Source: Macrotis lagotis (Eukaryota > Chordata > Mammalia > Peramelemorphia > Peramelidae). Taken from it: a stretch of 64,000 nucleotides of DNA. Shown here one piece after another: positions 11,801 through 22,665 of this stretch (positions within the stretch are counted from its first letter, which is position 1; each line of letters begins with the position of its first letter). The translations under genes and the position numbers were made by a program. The DNA lies in contig NC_133666.1 of assembly GCF_037893015.1 (NCBI RefSeq), positions 567,955,712-568,019,711 on the forward strand, written 5' to 3'. Below the pieces are notes generated by a model that worked only from the letters and a program-made list of their open reading frames with translations, was not told the DNA's origin and searched no databases.

Positions 11801-11958
11801 GGGGCAGCTAGGTGACTCAGTGAATAGAGCAACAGCCCTGGAATTAGGAGGATCTGAGTTCAAATGTGAGCTCAGACACTTAATAATTGCCTGGCTGTGT
11901 GACCTTGGGCAAGTCACTTAACCCCATTGCCTTAAATAAAAATTAAAAATAAACCCCC
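11801..11958 (+). mobile_element. WSINE1-like SINE inside the old L1
   Basis: Flanked by the target duplication aatacactaatg (11789-11800) and aatacattaatg (11959-11970), with one mismatch. The B box 'gttcaaatg' and the end 'aaccccattgcctta' are present. It is younger than the L1 it interrupts. Confidence 0.9.
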
Positions 11959-12454
11959 AATACATTAATGTACTAATTTCTCCCAATCTTCTCCATCATT
12001 TATAATTTTATTTTTCAGTCATATTAGGCAATCTGATGTGTGTGGGACATTAGTCAGACTTGTTTTAATTTGCATTTCTCTAATCAATGGTGATTTAAAA
12101 CCTTTTTTCATATTACTATAAATAGCTTTAATTTCTTCATCTGAAAATGACTGTCCATATCATTTGTTCATTTATCAATTGAGGAATAACTTGTATTCCT
12201 TTGAATTTGAATCAGTTCTCTATTTTGTTTTAAAAATGAGGCCTTTATAAGAAACACTGCCTAAAAAAATCGTTTCTCAGTTTTCTACTTTTCTTCTAAT
12301 CTTGATTGTATTAGTCTTCATTGACACATACACTTTTTAATGAATGTAATCAAAATTATCCATTTTGCATATTATATTGTGCTCTAATCTCATGTTTGCT
12401 CATCTCCCTTTCTTCATAGAGCTGACAGGTAAACTATTCCTTACTTTTGACATG

Positions 12455-12511
12455 AACCTTTAAGTCCAAATTATCCCCATTCAAAATGGGGATAATTTGG
12501 ACTTAAAGGTT
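12455..12511. repeat. Perfect 27-bp inverted repeat with 3-nt loop
   Basis: Bases 12455-12481 are the exact reverse complement of 12485-12511, with only 'caa' between them. It lies in a degraded L1 where ordinary sequence is strongly diverged. The left arm fits the expected L1 order; the right arm is its inverted copy, after which the L1 resumes further along. A fold-back (template-switch) duplication with deletion is the simplest explanation. Confidence 0.95.
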
Positions 12512-12890
12512 GATATTTTTCCAATTCTTTTTATCTGATTTTATTTCTGTGAAAAGTATTTTGTACTTTTTTTTCATGTAGGTCCTGGTTTGTCTTGGCA
12601 GGTAGATTTCCAATATTTTATTTTGTCCACATTTATTTTAAATGAAATTTCTTTTTCTATCCCTTGCTGCAGGGCTCTGTTGGTAATACATAGAAATACC
12701 AATGGTTTATGGAGATATATTTTACATCCTGCATCTTTGCCAAATTTGTAAATTAATTTGAGTATATTTTAATTGATTCTCTAGGATTTTCTAAGTATAC
12801 TAGAATATCATCTGCAAAGAGTAATAGTTTTCTCATTGCCTTGACTTTTTTCTGTCTATTCTGCTTTATGTGATATGTTTTTCATTCTGC

Positions 12891-13129
12891 TTTGTGTGAT
12901 ATTCTTTTGCCATATACACTCCTGATTTATTCAGTATTCCCATCTGCTTCCAATGAAGTTCTTTTCCTTCTTTGGTTCTGGAGTCTAGAAAGGGTTTCCT
13001 TGACCTCCTGGACAAAGACATTCCTGACCCTACTATCCTCAAGTATCTCTCGGAGACTATCCGCATTCATCTTTATAATTTCCATGATACAATCTAGCAG
13101 TCTCAGTCTCTTTCTCTTTTCCTTTTACC
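12891..13129. other. Unassigned pyrimidine-rich segment
   Basis: Between the L1 and the RTE-like fragment. Short open frames exist on both strands (to 114 codons) but match nothing I recognise. It could be the rest of the RTE-like element. Confidence 0.4.
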
Positions 13130-13330
13130 CTCATTTTTCAGGGTCTTTTCCAATGAGTACCATTTTTTCAATATGTGGTCAAAGTACTTATGCTTCAGTT
13201 TTAGCATTTGATTTTTCAGTGAATAGTATGAATTAATTTCATTACGTTATGACAGAATTGATCTCCTTTCTGTCCAAGGGACTCTCAAGAATCTTCTCCA
13301 GCACCTCTAATCCATTATAATTCTTGCTAG
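13130..13330 (-). mobile_element. RTE/BovB-like LINE fragment
   Basis: The plus strand carries an antisense RTE ORF segment in the order I remember from BovB-type elements: 'ggtcaaagtacttatgcttc', 'ttttcagtgaatagtatg', 'tgatctcctttctgtccaag' and 'ggactctcaagaatcttctcc'. It is short and frame-broken, and I see no ends. Confidence 0.6.
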
Positions 13331-15294
13331 CTATTCTTCTAAAGAACTACTGTGGAAGAGAGAAATATCATTAGTTTTGGAGTTATCTGTCTTGTTATAC
13401 TTTCTTTTTTTTCAACCATAGTGATCCCAACCATCTTTTTTTCTCTTCTCTTTTACACTCATTGTCTTGTTTTACCAGTTTCTTTTTTCTTATATCCCTG
13501 TTCTTTTTCTCCTTCCTACTGTATTCTTTAATTCCTATAGTAACAGAAAAGATATGAATACAAATGCTGAATGAATGGTGCAGTCAATAATTACTATAGG
13601 ATTTCAATATAAGGAAAGATAAAAATGGGATGGAATATGGAATATGTAGTGAAGAGTTTATGAAAAAAATATTCAACCAAAGATTTGAAGGAAAATTTGA
13701 AGCAGGATTTGAAGCAGACTATATAATCAAATAAGTAAATATGTTATGCATGAGAAATACAGAGATTGAAAATTCAGCAAATATGAATATAAATTTTGGA
13801 AGAAAGCAAATAGATAAATTTTATTCTATCTGTCTATGATATCTGCTGTTTTTAGATAAGGCAGAACACTGTAAGTTAACTTTTACTGTTTTGCAAATAA
13901 AGTAAATGAACTTTAAGAATATCAACTAAATTAATGAAAGATCTGCTGACTTAATTTCTTATTTCAAGTTTTCTAAATGTCAACAAAATAAAGTATAGAA
14001 TTCAGGTCACTGTGATGTGTCTAATAAATAGAATTTACTAAGGATTTTTTCTTTAAGATATCCATAATTATTCAAATGTGTGAGTAAATTTTAGGCTTAA
14101 CTTTATAGACACATTTAAAAAATTTAAACAAAACTGTAGCAAATTCAAGAAAGGAATCAGATGGAATAAAAATCCAGCTTGGATATAAATGAAATCAAAA
14201 GAGAAATGGAAACATATAAAATCAGTTGAGTTCTCTAGTACTTTGACTTCAATTAGAAAAATAGTTACAGGATCACAAAATTCCATATTTGGAAGGGACC
14301 TCAAAGACTATCTGACCTACAGATATTGAATAAAAATCTACTCTATAATTTATTCTATATGTCATCATTTCATTCTTTTTGATTAGTCCATAAGAAAAGT
14401 CATCATTCTATAGCAATGAATTATGAGATCAAATTTAAATTATTTTTCTTCATTATATATCTAAATAGCTTTCAGAAATGAGTCATGAACCTATAAAACA
14501 TAGCAAGTTCAAAAGGATAAACGTTATCATAAGTAAATTTCCTATAGTAACATGCTTAAAGGCTCCTATAGCAATTTTCTTTTGGCAAGGGTTTTATTAA
14601 ACAGTTTTCAAATTATTGGATTTTTAGTTTGGAGGGGATTATAGAGAGGTTGGCATGGAAAAATGACCTGTAAAAGTAATCTAAGGATTTACTTAGTAGA
14701 AAGTTATGATCTATTGACAGGTAGTGAATATTTTCAAAATGCATTGATATTTTTATCAATTTTAATGTTTTGGGGGGTTTGTGGAATGGTTAATAATATT
14801 AGTAATAATTTTCAGTTATCTAGTATCACTAATAAAGATAAATTTTAATTTATTTATCCATGAATCATCTTAAACATCCCCATGATGAAATGAAGTTTTT
14901 ATATGCATTTAAAGTATAAAGAAAAAAATAGCTGTTTGAACTGAATGAAATAAAGAAAGAAAGAAATGATAGATTACAGTATTAAATTAACCCAGAATGA
15001 TATATTTAGGAATAGATTAAAAAGAAGTCCATTGTAAAAGATGGATTTGGAAAAATGAAGATACTCTGTTTATTAATGCATTTCAAACTTCCCAATTCAG
15101 GGCTACCATATTAGCATTTTATTGTGAATCAGATACTCTACCAGTTACCAGTAGAAATAGAAAGATAAATGAGAAATACTTTTTTACCATCAAGAACTGT
15201 GTAGTTAAGTAGAGGAGATAAAAGATGCAATAATAGCTACTAAGCCAAATATAGTATGATTTAGACAAAAGGATAAAACATTTGTTAATCATAT
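13331..15294. other. No gene recognised; minor MIR remnant
   Basis: AT-rich DNA. A short patch at 14270-14335 ('ttggaagggacctcaaag') looks like an antisense MIR/THER 5' part. Nothing else is supportable. Confidence 0.5.
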
Positions 15295-15338
15295 ATTGTT
15301 GGTCAATTCAATAATGTCTTACTCTTCCTGGCCCCATT

Positions 15339-15340
<2 letters not shown>
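15295..15340 (-). mobile_element. CORE-SINE (MAR1-like), left part
   Basis: Reads 'gtcaattcaataatgtcttactcttcctggccccatttc'-type sequence (in parts), the start of an antisense marsupial CORE-SINE. Its continuation is at 18243-18283, beyond the HAL1-like insertion. Confidence 0.6.
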
Positions 15341-15418
<78 letters not shown>

Positions 15419-15437
15419 TTCTTTCTTTCTTTCTTTC
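15341..15437. repeat. (TTTC)n microsatellite at the HAL1-like 3' end
   Basis: About 24 TTTC units with one interruption near 15419-15421. It sits exactly where the A-rich tail of the minus-strand element should be, so it probably grew from that tail. Confidence 0.95.
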
Positions 15438-15762
15438 ATATTTCTTTTTTATTTAAACATTACTAAAACATTCTTGTTGTAAGAGTAAACATAATCCCCT
15501 CTTCCCTCACAAAAATAGAAAACAAATTCATGAGAAATAAAATGAAAGAAAGAGAAAAAATGTTCTTCAGTCTGTGTTCTGATACCATCAGCTCTGTCTC
15601 TGTGGTAGACCTCATTCTTTATCATAGATCCATCAGAGAAATTACTGCCATATTTTTCCACATTTGCTATTGCTGATTGTTAATTCCCTCCATCCATTCC
15701 TCCCCAATACCATTTATTATTTCTCTCTCCTTTCAATCTGTCCCTCTTCAAAAATGTGCTGT

Positions 15763-15912
15763 GGGGCATCCAAGTGGCACAGTGAATATAGAACTAGCCT
15801 TGGGGCCAGGAGATCCCAAGCCTACATCCCACCCCAGAGACCCAGCAACCACTCAGCCCTTGGTCCTGAATATGTTACTCAATCCCACCACCTTACAAAA
15901 AGTAAAAAAAGA
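15763..15912 (+). mobile_element. SINE-like module in HAL1-like copy 1
   Basis: 'ggggcatccaagtggcacagtg' then 'gccttggggccaggag' and a 'caatcccaccaccttacaaaaag' end. It aligns along its length with the WSINE1-type SINE but is much more diverged. It is antisense to its host and at the same position as the modules in copies 2 and 3. Confidence 0.75.
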
Positions 15913-16458
15913 AAATGTGTTATATTTGACTATCCTCTCCTCTTCCATGATCTAACCTCTCCTCTATCACCTACATAATTCTCCCCTCCCCCTGGCCCCC
16001 TTCTCTCCTTTTTCTTCTATGTGTCTATACCCTATTGAGTATATATGCTGTTTCTTCTCTGAGTCATTTCTAATGAGAATGAAGGCTCCCTCATTCCCTC
16101 TCAGCTTCCCCCTTTCCATACCATTGCAAAAGCTATTTCTTGACAATTTTACATGAAATAGCTTAGCCTATTCTACCTCTCCTTTTTTTTACTCCTAATA
16201 CATTTCCCTTTCACCCATTAACTCCATTTTTACAGTATAGTATATGTTCAAATTCAACACTCTCCTGGGCCTTGTCTATATATGCTCTTTCTAACTGCTC
16301 TAATAAATGGGAAGGTTCCCATGAGTATTATCAGCATCATCTTCCTATGCAGGAATACAAGAAGTATTAAGCCCCTCATCATTTCCTCTTCTCATCCACC
16401 CTTTCTATGCTTCACCTGAGTCCTGTACTTGAAGATCAAACTTTCTGTTCAGCTCTTG

Positions 16459-17480
16459 TCATTTCAACAGGAACATTTGAAATTCCCCTGTTTCATTGAA
16501 AGTCCATCTTTTACCCTGGAAGGGGATGTTCAATTTTGCTGGATAGTTGATTCTTGGTTGCATTCCAAGCTCTTTTGCCTTTCAGAATATTGTATTCTAA
16601 GCTCTAGGAGCCCTAAATGTGATGCTGCTAAGTTCTGTATAATCCTGAATGTAGTTCCATGGTATTTGAATTCTTTCCTTCTGTCGGCTTGTAGTATTTT
16701 TTCTTTGACTTGGGATTTCTGGAACTTGGCTAAAATATACCTGGGGGTTATTTATTTTTGGATCTATTTCAGGAAGAGATCCATGGATTCTCTCAATTTC
16801 TATGTTGCCCTCTGCTTCTGGGATATCAGGGCAATTTTCCTGTAGAAATTCTTTAAAATGAAAGTCAAGGTTCTTTTCTTGATCATGACTTTCAGGTAGC
16901 CAATATTTTAAATTGTCTCTCCTGAATCTGTTTTCCAGATCAGTTGTTTTTTCAATGGGATGTTTCACATTTTCTTTTAATTTTTCATTCTTTTGGTGTT
17001 GAAGCATTGTGTCTTGATTTCTTATAAAGTCATCAGCTTCCTTTAGCTCCATTCTACATCTGAAGGATTTTTCTTCCCTTAGAGAGCTTTCCTATCTCCT
17101 TTTCCATCTGTACAATTCTGCTTTTTAAAATTCTTCTCCTCAATAACTTTTTAAACTATTTTATCCACTTGGCCTAAGCTGGCTTTTAACATGTTATTTT
17201 TCTTCAGCATTTTTTGGATCTCCTTGTCCAAGCTGCTGACTTCATTTTCATGTTTTACCTGAATCTCTTTTATTTCTTTCCCCAATTTTTCTTCTATCTC
17301 CATTACTTGATTTTCAAAATCTTTTTTGTACTCTGTCATAGCCTGAACCTAACTTCCATTTTTCTTGGAGTCTTTAAATGCAGAAGTTTGTACTTCCTGT
17401 TCTTTAGATTGAGTATTTTGATCCTCCATGGGACCAATGTAATTGCCTATGGTCAGGTTCCTTTTTTTCTGTTTACACAT
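16459..17480 (-). pseudogene. L1-type ORF1 remnant (HAL1-like copy 1)
   Basis: Starts at ATG 17480-17478 and ends near TGA 16461-16459, about 340 codons before indels. In order: a charged N-terminus, a heptad-rich coiled coil (17339-17151, with EIEEKLGKEIKEIQVKHENEVS), an RRM-like part (NRFRRDNLKYWLPESHD, then ENCPDIPEAEGNIEIERIHG, 16930-16770), and a C-terminal domain. In L1 the ORF1 protein is an RNA-binding chaperone that trimerises through the coiled coil. Frameshifts near 17100 and 16600 and a stop near 17340 break it. Confidence 0.85.
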
Positions 17481-18211
17481 TTCCCCAGTCTGTGCCTGGT
17501 CTTGGAGTGTTTTCTTTGCTTTTGAGTATTATTGGGATGCCCAATACCTCAGTATGTGAGGATCTGACTGCTCTCCTGACCTGTGCTATGTTCTGTGGGT
17601 GAACACAGGTACATCCCTCTACCCTGGCACTATGAGGAGGATCCCTGCTCTATGACAGTATGGGAGCCCAGTCTTTAACCAGGGTTTCAACATGGAAAAA
17701 GCCCAGAGTCCTGTCCCAGGGACAGAGGACAGACCTTGACAGTCTCACCCCCTAACTTTCTGTGGATTGAGTGTTCTGGAATCAGCTGACAGGCAGCTCC
17801 CCACTGGGTGGCTCCATGGCCCTGATATGATTTCCTGGAATTTGGTCTGTGCAGAGATCCATACTGGAGGCTCCATACTCTGTGCTTGCTCTGGCAGAGG
17901 TTTTTCCCACTGATCTTCCAAGTTGTGCTTGGTGCTCCCTGTGTTAGCAGGTCAGGAAACTGCTTCTACTACCATGGACCCAGGTGCCTCATGGGCTATT
18001 CCAGGAAGGCTGGAGCTCCTTTGTCCTGGCATGCTGCTACCCCCTCCAACCATGTGGAAAAGAGCCTTCCCACATTCTTCCAGGTTACCTTGGTCTGGAG
18101 AATTGCCTCACTAGATCTTTCCATGGGCTCTATCTTTTGAAAATTTAAAGTCAAAATTTTTAGACTTTTGAAATATTTTGGAGAGAGCTCCTAGGAAAGG
18201 CTGTTTTTCCT

Positions 18212-18231
18212 GCCACCATCTTGGCTCTGCC
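18212..18231 (-). promoter_or_regulatory. L1-type 5' start with YY1-like site
   Basis: The minus strand reads GGCAGAGCCAAGATGGTGGC. CCAAGATGG at the very 5' end of L1 is the known position of a YY1 site that places the transcription start. Here it marks an intact 5' end. Function is inferred. Confidence 0.6.
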
Positions 18232-18242
18232 CTGCCCCCTAA

Positions 18243-18285
18243 CCCCATTTCAGTTTGTCTTGGCAAAGATATTGGAGTAGAGAAA
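18243..18285 (-). mobile_element. CORE-SINE (MAR1-like), right part
   Basis: 'ccccatttcagtttgtcttg' then 'gcaaagatattggagtag' continues the antisense CORE-SINE interrupted at 15340, with ccccatttc duplicated by the HAL1-like insertion. It breaks off at about 18285. Confidence 0.65.
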
Positions 18286-19206
18286 GAGGCAAGCTGTGGA
18301 CAAAGGACAGAGATTCATCTGAAGTCTTGCCTAACATTTTCAAATGTCTCAAAAAAATTCTAGAATGGCAGACACATAAAAGGACAGAATGAAAAAAAAG
18401 CCTCCATGCCAAGAAAACTTAGAAGATCAGTAGGAAATATCTATTGTACCAAGGTGAGAATGAAGCACAGTCTAACACAGACTTCTGAGGCAGTCCTTGG
18501 GGATGGATAAATCAATTTAGCAATGACAGTTTCCAGAGCTTTCAGGTCATGGATAATAGGTGAATTACACAACTGGTCAGAAGGATATTATAAAGATCAC
18601 TTTGTTGGCACCTGGGGCAGGGATCTGCTGCATTGACCATACTTATTTCTGGGTTTCAGAATTAGCCCAGTTCCAGAACAAGCTAAGTACTAACTAACAC
18701 ATCAGCGCTTGTAGTCCCAAGAGGCTGGGGACCCTGGTTCCATGGTAGAAAAGAGTTGTTATGCTCACTCACAGATTAATGCACAAGAGAATATAAGAGC
18801 TTGCAGGTCCCAGAACAGCTCTGAAAAGAACTGTTTAAAAATACCGAAACTTCCTCTACTATGGATGCAGAGTCTCAATATAGCACAGCATTAAAAATCA
18901 AGAATTAGACTAGAAAATGAGAAAAAAGCAGAAAAATAGCCTGACCATAGAAATTTACTTTGTTGACTGAGAAAATCAAAACGCAAACCCAAAAACAGAT
19001 AAAAAAGTAAAAACTACTATACCCAAAGTCTCAAAGTAAAACATTAATTGTCCTCATGTCACTGAAATGTGCGAAAGATTAAGTAAGAGATACAGGGGAA
19101 AAATTGGGAAGAGACATGATTGACTCAAGAAAATCATAAACGAAGTATCTGAAGTTCTAGAATAACAAGGTAAAGAAGGAATACTAAAACTGGCACAGCT
19201 AATTCC
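18286..19206 (+). other. Unclassified sequence upstream of plus-strand L1
   Basis: No long ORF. Purine-rich plus strand. The position just upstream of ORF1- and ORF2-like sequence suggests an old L1 5' UTR/ORF1 region, but I cannot align it to the other L1 5' ends in this window. Confidence 0.35.
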
Positions 19207-19392
19207 TCAAAGTGAAAATAACTAATCTGTAAACATGTTTATCAAAAATATGTATGTATAATGCTAATCTGACTGTTGACCACTGAGGGAGAGGGAAGTG
19301 GAAAGGGAGGGTTGAAGGAAATTTCATAACTTAAAAAAAGGCATGGGCATATGAATGAAAATAAACAATTAAATGAATTTTTAAAAAAATAT
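19207..19392 (+). mobile_element. Short L1 3'-end insertion
   Basis: About 185 bp: 'aaacatgtttatcaaaaata', 'gctaatctgactgttgacc', a G-rich 'gagggaagtggaaagggagg', then 'aaataaacaatt' and an A-run. It matches the terminal part of the L1 at 63060-63210. Flanks 'cacagctaattcc' (19194-19206) and 'catagctaaattc'-like (from 19393) may be its target duplication, so it is a severely 5'-truncated insertion. Confidence 0.7.
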
Positions 19393-22141
19393 CATAGCTA
19401 AATTTCAAAATTCCTAGGTTAAAGAGAAACTTTTGTAAGCAATAAGAAAAATAAAATTTAAATACTATGGAAAAACAATCAGTATTTCACAAGACCTTCA
19501 AGCAGGTAAGGATACAAGACTGGTAATATCGGTACCCAAATCTCACATGGGTTAAACAGTAACCAAGAGATTTAAAAATCTCCTGAACTTCTTGAGAGAT
19601 GAGAAAACTGGATTAATGGTGGGAGAGGAAGTTTTAAAAAGTTGTCTAGAATAAGGAAGTTAGGGTGAGAAGTTAATGGAGTAAATTTTATAGGAGAGTG
19701 AAAGAAAGAAGGAAACCACAACAGAAAAAGGTGAATTCACCCACCATCACAATGTGAAGAAATTTAAAGTAATAATTCAGAATTATTTTGCCCAATTGTA
19801 TACCAATACATTTGACAATCAAAGTGAAATGAATATTTATAAAAAATATAAACTGCCTAAGTTAAAAGAAGGGAAAATTAAATACTTAAATAACACTATC
19901 TCAGAAAACAAAATTGACCCAGTTATCAATGAACTCCCTTAGAAAAAATATCCATAGCCAGATAGATTCAAAATTGAATTCTACAAAACATTCAAGGAGA
20001 AATTAGTAACAATTCTATGTAAATTGTTTGAAAAAAATAATTGAAGAAGTAGTTATGTCAATTTCCTTCTTTGGCACCAATAACGTGGTGATTATATAAA
20101 CCATGAAGAGTCAAAACAGAGAAAGATTATTTACCTAATGAATATGGATGCAAAATTTTAAATAAATTATTAGCAAAGTGATTACAGGAGTTATCACTAG
20201 GGAAATACACTATGATCAAGCAAGATTTATACTAGGAATGCAGGGTTGGTTGAATATTAGGAAAACTATCAGTGTAATTGACCACATCAATAAAAAAACA
20301 ACAAAACAGGATTTATATGATTATTTCAATAGTTACTGAAAAAAGTTTTGACAAAATACAATGCCCATTTCTAGTAAAAACACTACAGATCATAGGAATA
20401 AATGGAATGTTCTTTAAAACCATAGGCAGTGGCTAGCTAAAACCATCAGTTAGCATTATATGTAATGGGCATAAAGTAAGAGGATTTCCAATAAGAACAG
20501 AGGTGAAACAAGGACACCCATTATCACTATATTATTCAATATTATATTAGAAATGTTAGCCTTAGCAATAAGAGATGAAAAGATATTGAAGGAATTAGAA
20601 TATATAATGAAAGGACAAAATTCTCTCTTTGCAGAGGGTATGACGGTGTAATTACAGAACCCTAGAAAATCAGCTAAAAGCTACTTGAAACAATTAGCAA
20701 CTTTAGCAAAATGTCAGGATATAAAATAAACCCATATAAATCATCAGCATTTGTCTATATTACTATCAAGATACAGCATCAAGAGATAGAAAGAGAAATT
20801 CATTTAAAGTAATGGTAGAGCACATAAAATACTTGCGAGTCCAGCTCTGGTAAACTCTTAAATTATATGAAAGCAACCATAAACATTTCTCACACAAATA
20901 GAATCAGATCTAAATAAATGGGCAAATGTTAATTGCTGAGCTAGTATAATAAAAATGACTATCATACCTAAATTAGTGCCATGCCAATCAAACTTCCAAA
21001 AATTTACTTTATTGAACTAGGGGAAAAAAGTAACTAAATTCATATTGAGGAACAAAGAATCAAGACTATCAAGGGAATTAATGAAAAAAAAAGTTAAGAA
21101 GGTAGCCTAGGAATATCAGATTTAAAATTATATAACAAAGAACCAGTCATCAAAACTGTTTGGTATTAGCTAAGAAATAAAGTGGAATAGACTACGTGCA
21201 AAAAAATCAGATTTAAATTATTGTCTTAATTTGCTTTTTTGCTCAACCCAAAGATTCTAGCTTCTGAACATACCATTCAATAAAACGTGCTGTGAAAACT
21301 GGAAGATGGTGTGTCAGAAACAAGGCAAAGACCAACATCTTACAATCTAGATCAAGATAACATCAAAATGAGTACAGAATTTAGACATAAAGGGTGATAT
21401 AAGTCAATCAAGAGAAAAAGTAACAATTTGTCTGTCAGAGCAATGAAAAGGGGAGCAGTTCATGGCCAAAGAAGTGATAAACAACATTATAAAAGATCAA
21501 AATGGATAATTTTGATTACATTAAATTGAAAAGTTTTGCACAAACAAAACTACTACAGCAAAGATCAAAAGGAAGGCATTAAGTTGGGAAATGTTTTTAC
21601 AATGAACATTTCTTACAAAGGATTCATTTCTAAAATATGTTGAGAACTGAGTCAAATTTATCATAAAACAAGTCATTACCCAGTTGATTAATGGGCAAAG
21701 GATATGGAAAGTCAATTCTCAGATGAACAAATTAAAGCTATCTATAGTCCTATGAAAAATTGCTATAAATCATTATTGATTAGGGAAATATAAATTAAAA
21801 CAACTCTGAGGTACACCTTGTATCTCCCAGGTTAGCCACTATAACTAAAAAGGAAAATGATCAATTTTGTATTTGGTTTTTTTTGTTTGTTTGTTTTTAG
21901 GTTTTTGCAAGGCAAATGGGGTTAAGTGGCTTGCCCAAGGCCACACAGCTAGGTAATTATTAAGTGTCTGACACCGGATTTGAACCCAGGTACTCCTGAC
22001 TCCAAGGCCGGTGCTTTATCCACTATGCCACCTAGCTGCCCCCAAAAAGGATCAATTTTGAAAGGGATGTGGTCAAACTGGGACATTAATGCATTGATGG
22101 TGGAGTTGTGAACTGATCCAACCTTTCTTCAGACCAGTTTT
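19393..22141 (+). mobile_element. Degraded L1, ORF1 end to ORF2 3' part (first segment)
   Basis: Plus-strand L1 remnant. 19393-19550 resembles the ORF1 C-terminus (KFQNS, then IRKIKFKYYGKTISIF). From about 19760 ORF2-like RT linker and RT follow: '[14 protein letters not shown]' at 19900, 'FKIEFYKTFKEKLVTILCKLF' (given in part) at 19970-20030, 'MNMDAKILNKLLAK' near 20140-20180, and 'HKSSAFVYITIK'-like sequence near 20740. The RT Y/F-ADD region at 20625-20650 is mutated (FAEGMTV). Stops and frameshifts occur throughout. Most of the endonuclease part is missing. It is interrupted by a SINE at 21870-22049 and by HAL1-like copy 2, and resumes at 25326. Confidence 0.8.
21870..22049 (-). mobile_element. 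WSINE1-like SINE, young copy
   Basis: Antisense SINE from the T-rich tail (21875-21905) to the 5' end 'ctagctgcccc' (22033-22043). Flanked by the target duplication gatcaattttg (21859-21869 and 22050-22060). Nearly identical to the copy at 47910-48057. Confidence 0.95.
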
Positions 22142-22315
22142 TTAATTTATTTTTTATTCTCATTTTGTACAAATGTTTTTTTACATTAATAAAATATTCT
22201 TGTTTACAAGTAAACAAAATACCCCTCACCCCATGAATATAGATAGACTTGCTTGGGTGAAAAAAGTAAAGGGGAGAGAAAAAAATTAAAATTAAAAAAA
22301 AATAATAGTAATAAT

Positions 22316-22470
22316 TGTAGGTATGGCCAGGTGGTGCAATGGATGAAGCAAAAGCCCTGGAGCCATGAGCACCTGAGTCCATATCCAGCCTCGTAAACCC
22401 CAAAATCACCCAGCCATGTGACATGCAAGCCACGAGATCCCCACTGCCCTGCAAAAACCAAAGAGAAGAA
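22316..22470 (+). mobile_element. SINE-like module A in HAL1-like copy 2
   Basis: 'ggtatggccaggtggtgcaatgg' to 'cactgccctgcaaaaaccaa'. It is a WSINE1 relative with the same block order, and is absent from copies 1 and 3. It is followed after about 40 bp by module B in the same orientation. Confidence 0.75.
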
Positions 22471-22507
22471 AAAAAATACCCAAAATAAAATAAAATAGTA
22501 CTAATAG

Positions 22508-22665
22508 TAGGGATGGCTGGGTGGCAGACAGAGCATTGGCCCTTGAGCCAGGAGCACCTGGGTCCAAATCCAGCCCCAGACACCCAAAGATCACCCTGCT
22601 ATGTGGTCCCAGACAGGCCACCCAACCCCACTTGCTCTGCACCCTCCCCCCAAATAATAATAATA
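22508..22665 (+). mobile_element. SINE-like module B in HAL1-like copy 2
   Basis: 'gggatggctgggtggcagacag', B-box-like 'gggtccaaatccagcc', end 'cacttgctctgcaccc', then an (AAT)n tail at 22655-22672. It has a head-to-tail arrangement with module A. Confidence 0.75.

Larger units (their letters stand above)
11050..12890 (-). mobile_element. Old L1, 3' part of ORF2 and 3' UTR
   Basis: Degraded L1 whose 3' end is at low coordinates. The plus strand shows antisense L1 signatures: 'cagcatcagtacacataag', 'tactagatcaaagggttccc', 'ccagaatggtagggtagttcacaac', 'ggcaatctgatgtgtgtggg', 'catcatctgcaaagagtaatag'-type RT-end sequence, and 'tccaatattttattttgtcc'. It is interrupted by a SINE (11801-11958) and by the hairpin at 12455-12511, where L1 sequence also appears to be missing. 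No open frame survives. ORF1 and the endonuclease/early RT parts are absent, so it is 5' truncated. Confidence 0.8.
15341..18242 (-). mobile_element. HAL1-like ORF1-only LINE, copy 1, near full length
   Basis: About 2.9-kb element bounded by the target duplication ccccatttc (15332-15340 and 18243-18251). The 5' end at the high-coordinate side has the L1-type start GGCAGAGCCAAGATGGTGGC (minus strand, 18231-18212). Then come a 5' UTR (about 17.5-18.2 kb), a degraded ORF1 (17480-16459), a 3' region containing an antisense SINE-like module (15763-15912), and a terminal (TTTC)n tract replacing or growing from the tail (15341-15437). No ORF2 endonuclease or reverse transcriptase sequence lies between ORF1 and the 3' end, so it must depend on L1 enzymes in trans. 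Confidence 0.85.

Noticed and set aside
12866..13236. Overlapping open frames on both strands (66 and 114 codons)
   Set aside because: Low-complexity Ser/Phe/Leu composition running into the RTE-like fragment. No recognisable protein.
16429..16845. Plus-strand open frame of 138 codons
   Set aside because: Antisense shadow of the ORF1 C-terminal part of HAL1-like copy 1. The same antisense frame recurs at 57178-57366, as expected for a shadow.
22086..22583. Minus-strand open frame of 165 codons
   Set aside because: It runs through two SINE-like modules and HAL1-like 3' sequence. It is a composite of repeats, not a gene.
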